A stretch of 64,000 nt of DNA, from the NCBI GenBank assembly GCA_963678705.1, contig OY783203.1, positions 42,284,347-42,348,346 on the forward strand, read 5' to 3'. Below are positions 61,867 to 64,000 of this stretch, piece by piece; position 1 is the stretch's first letter; each line of letters begins with the position of its first letter. The DNA comes from Panorpa germanica. Lineage: Eukaryota > Arthropoda > Insecta > Mecoptera > Panorpidae. The translations under genes and the position numbers were made by a program. Below the pieces are notes generated by a model. It made no database searches, was not told the DNA's origin, and saw nothing but the letters and a program-made list of their open reading frames with translations.

Positions 61867-62683
61867 ATAAACAAGGCACAAGGCACATTTTAAACAAGAA
61901 AATCTCTACACGCCCTTCGAAGGGCGCAACAAGGACGTCAGTTTATTTCATACTGAAATAAGAATGAGATAGAATGCATTCCATTAAAAAAAAACTGGTT
62001 GTGTAAATGTACGATGGGCTACGGGGCCAGTGATAAATTCAGAGTCCAGGGTTGTACTGGTACTGATTTAATTTATAGTTGCTTAAGCAATAAGAGAGTC
62101 AAGTGGTGACGGTCAGAGAAATACGTACCTATTGAAAAGTGTAGAATACCTCGCATTGCATTCAACCAAACCATTCATTGCGTGTTCCCTGTTCTTCTGG
62201 AAATGCAAGTGACATGTTGGATTACTGCCTGTCGGTTACTGGCTGAGTTCTGTAATGCTGCAGACGATTAATTTTACAATTGCCGTCACTCATTCATGCA
62301 GGAGTTTGTTTATCTTTCATAAATGGAAGCGTTTCTAACGCATTGCTGAAAAGCGTTTTTTTTTTTTTTTTTATTTATGTCCATTCAACATTTACAGCTA
62401 CATATATATACATAAGTAACTCGTACATTTTTATGATATGCATAATTTATTTTTATGGTATTAATTAGAAATAAATTATAATTTGTCTTAAAAAATAATA
62501 ATCTAAAGAAAATATTACCATCTAATTTCGGTTTCAATATTCGTCTTTTTTTTCTTTTAATATTTCAGTGTTTTGAAGGTGACGCCAACTTAATTAATAT
62601 AGCACAAGATAACTTGTATTAACTGTTTTAACATCACTGATTCGATTTGTGACTTAGGAAATACATATTTTATTTTAACTCTA

Positions 62684-62868
62684 GGGTGCCTCAAAGCGTG
62701 GTGTTAAGTTTTCGGGTTCGATTCTCAAAGCAGCCCTGCATTTTTATTGGATTTAGGTGCATCGTTTAATTCAGAATATATTAAATATAATCACACATAT
62801 AAGATAAAATGATAAGACAAAATCGTCAGTGGTAGGAAATAAGACTGACATTAAATAAAATAAAGACA
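62684..62868 (+). mobile_element. tRNA-derived SINE, decayed
   Basis: The B box TTCGGGTTCGATTCTC is clear; body and tail (GTCAGTGGTAGGAAATAAGA, GACATTAAATAAAATAAA) are shortened. Confidence 0.65.
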
Positions 62869-64000
62869 ACAATATAAATCCATCCAATCTTCAAGCTTTT
62901 AATATTCAATATGTGTCTATGTTTTAATAATCGAAAGGAATTAAAATTAGATTAGGAATTATTTTACGAAATTAACTTTTAGTATGCGATTTTGAAATTA
63001 GTTTTAGATCACATTTAAATTATTTTTTAGAATTTTTGTCTGGTTAATTCCGATTCGTACATAAAATTACATCATCGACTTAGAAATGTCGTGCTTATAT
63101 TTCTTTATTTCGCATAAATTGCCTGAAAGGGAAGAGATGAGTTACGCAAACATTAATTTCGAGTTCAATTTTAATTTGATCATGAACTTTTGAGAGACTG
63201 AACTCCCAACAATGTTTAAATTCGACCATTGACTGCAGACATATGCCCTAGCATCAGCATCAGCACCACCAGTCAACACCGAGCTTCGAGTAGTATTGAG
63301 CCAGTGTAGTGAGGCAGGCACATCGCAGCCAGTAGCTCGACTGGTTTCAGATACTATGGTATAATTGGTAATTATAACAAAAGAATGGACAGGTTTACGT
63401 TGGGCTCAAACTTGTTGATGATGAGGTAACCTGCTACAGGCGATTATAGTGTATTATCATTGTTGGTCGACGGTCGTTAACTACTTCGAAAATAACAAAA
63501 ACATACACAAACAGAACACTATTATTCTTAAATTTACATATAAATTTATTTATTTCTTTTTATTTTTACACAATATTTATTTGTTTCGTTTATTGTTATG
63601 TTAATATTAATGATTTATAGTAATATATAATTTACGTTCTTATTATATTGACTGCTAATAACATGTTAAGTTAAACGAGGTTATATTATTGTTTTTATTT
63701 GCTAATGCGATATTACGTTCCTCATATATTTATTAGATATTTAATTTATTAGTTGAGACACTTTTCGATAGCCAAGCCAATATATTATGTACTTAATATG
63801 AACTAATAAACATAATTTATTTTTTACTTTTTCCGATGTAAAAATAAAACAATTCTTGCTAACAAAATCTTACATTAGACAGCGGTATTCGAGGCTGTGA
63901 CACCATACACTGTCATCAAGAAACGATAAACGCAAAGTAAACTACTATTGCAATAACATTCTTATGTAATTGAGTATTATATAAAAATTAGACCCGTAGT
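62869..64000. other. Intron 3, nothing recognised
   Basis: AT-rich, except a short GC-richer patch at 63240-63350 with GCATCAGCATCAGCACCACC. That patch has an open frame of about 35 codons but no clear splice sites. Confidence 0.4.

Larger units (their letters stand above)
48121..64000 (+). other. pan: pan intron 3 (5' part; runs off the window)
   Basis: Starts with GTAAGTGCC. Repeat-rich to about 54.2 kb, then mostly anonymous sequence. No exon with pan wording was found; a coding-looking block at 60894-60980 is listed separately. The 56.6-57.25 kb and 58.4-60.7 kb stretches are a little less AT-rich but I see no gene in them. Confidence 0.7.

Noticed and set aside
61584..61886. Arg-Thr repeat frame as a small basic protein
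   Set aside because: The repeat is simply the CGGGTA tandem repeat read on the minus strand.
63240..63360. GC-richer patch with a 35-codon open frame as an exon
   Set aside because: No convincing acceptor and donor pair, three frames similarly open over a short length, and CAGCAT repeats explain the composition.

Overview
This is an AT-rich stretch of an animal nuclear genome, almost certainly an insect. Evidence is the split gene with GT/AG introns, the dense short interspersed repeats and DNA-transposon debris, and a recognisable insect gene. Lepidoptera is my best guess from the protein wording and from the Helitron, TTAA-element and tRNA-SINE content, but the sequence alone does not prove it.

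The only gene I can identify is pangolin (pan), the TCF/LEF HMG-box factor that brings Armadillo/beta-catenin to Wnt targets. It lies on the + strand and only its first three coding exons are present: exon 1 at 27409-27564, exon 2 at 27750-27816 and exon 3 at 48020-48120. They join in frame into an N-terminal 108-residue segment that starts with the Armadillo-binding domain. Intron 1 is 185 bp, intron 2 is about 20.2 kb, and intron 3 runs off the right edge. The HMG box and C-clamp must lie beyond the window. A GC-richer stretch at about 25.6-27.4 kb holds the presumed promoter and 5' UTR, with two short upstream ORFs.

Layout: 1-25.5 kb is upstream, gene-poor and repeat-rich (tRNA-derived SINEs, TA-target MITEs, a frameshifted hAT transposase fossil, a Helitron-like element, two TTAA-target elements in inverted orientation). 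25.6-37.8 kb, covering the promoter, exons 1 and 2 and the first 10 kb of intron 2, is nearly free of recognisable transposons. 37.8-54.2 kb is packed with them: SINEs, two copies of one Helitron of which one sits inside another Helitron-like element, a mariner 5' stub, and Harbinger-like, TTAA and pogo-like elements. 54.2-64 kb is quieter. An unexplained coding-looking block with a strong splice donor sits at 60894-60980.

The most useful observations beyond the gene are: (i) one tRNA-derived SINE family with about 25 copies, two with clear target-site duplications; (ii) direct Helitron repeats and oppositely oriented SINEs flanking pan exon 3, which bear on deletion risk and back-splicing; (iii) the nested Helitron; (iv) long inverted repeats able to fold; (v) the candidate exon at 60.9 kb. 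I found no convincing novel defence-like or enzymatic system. All coordinates come from reading by eye and most repeat edges are accurate only to several bases.
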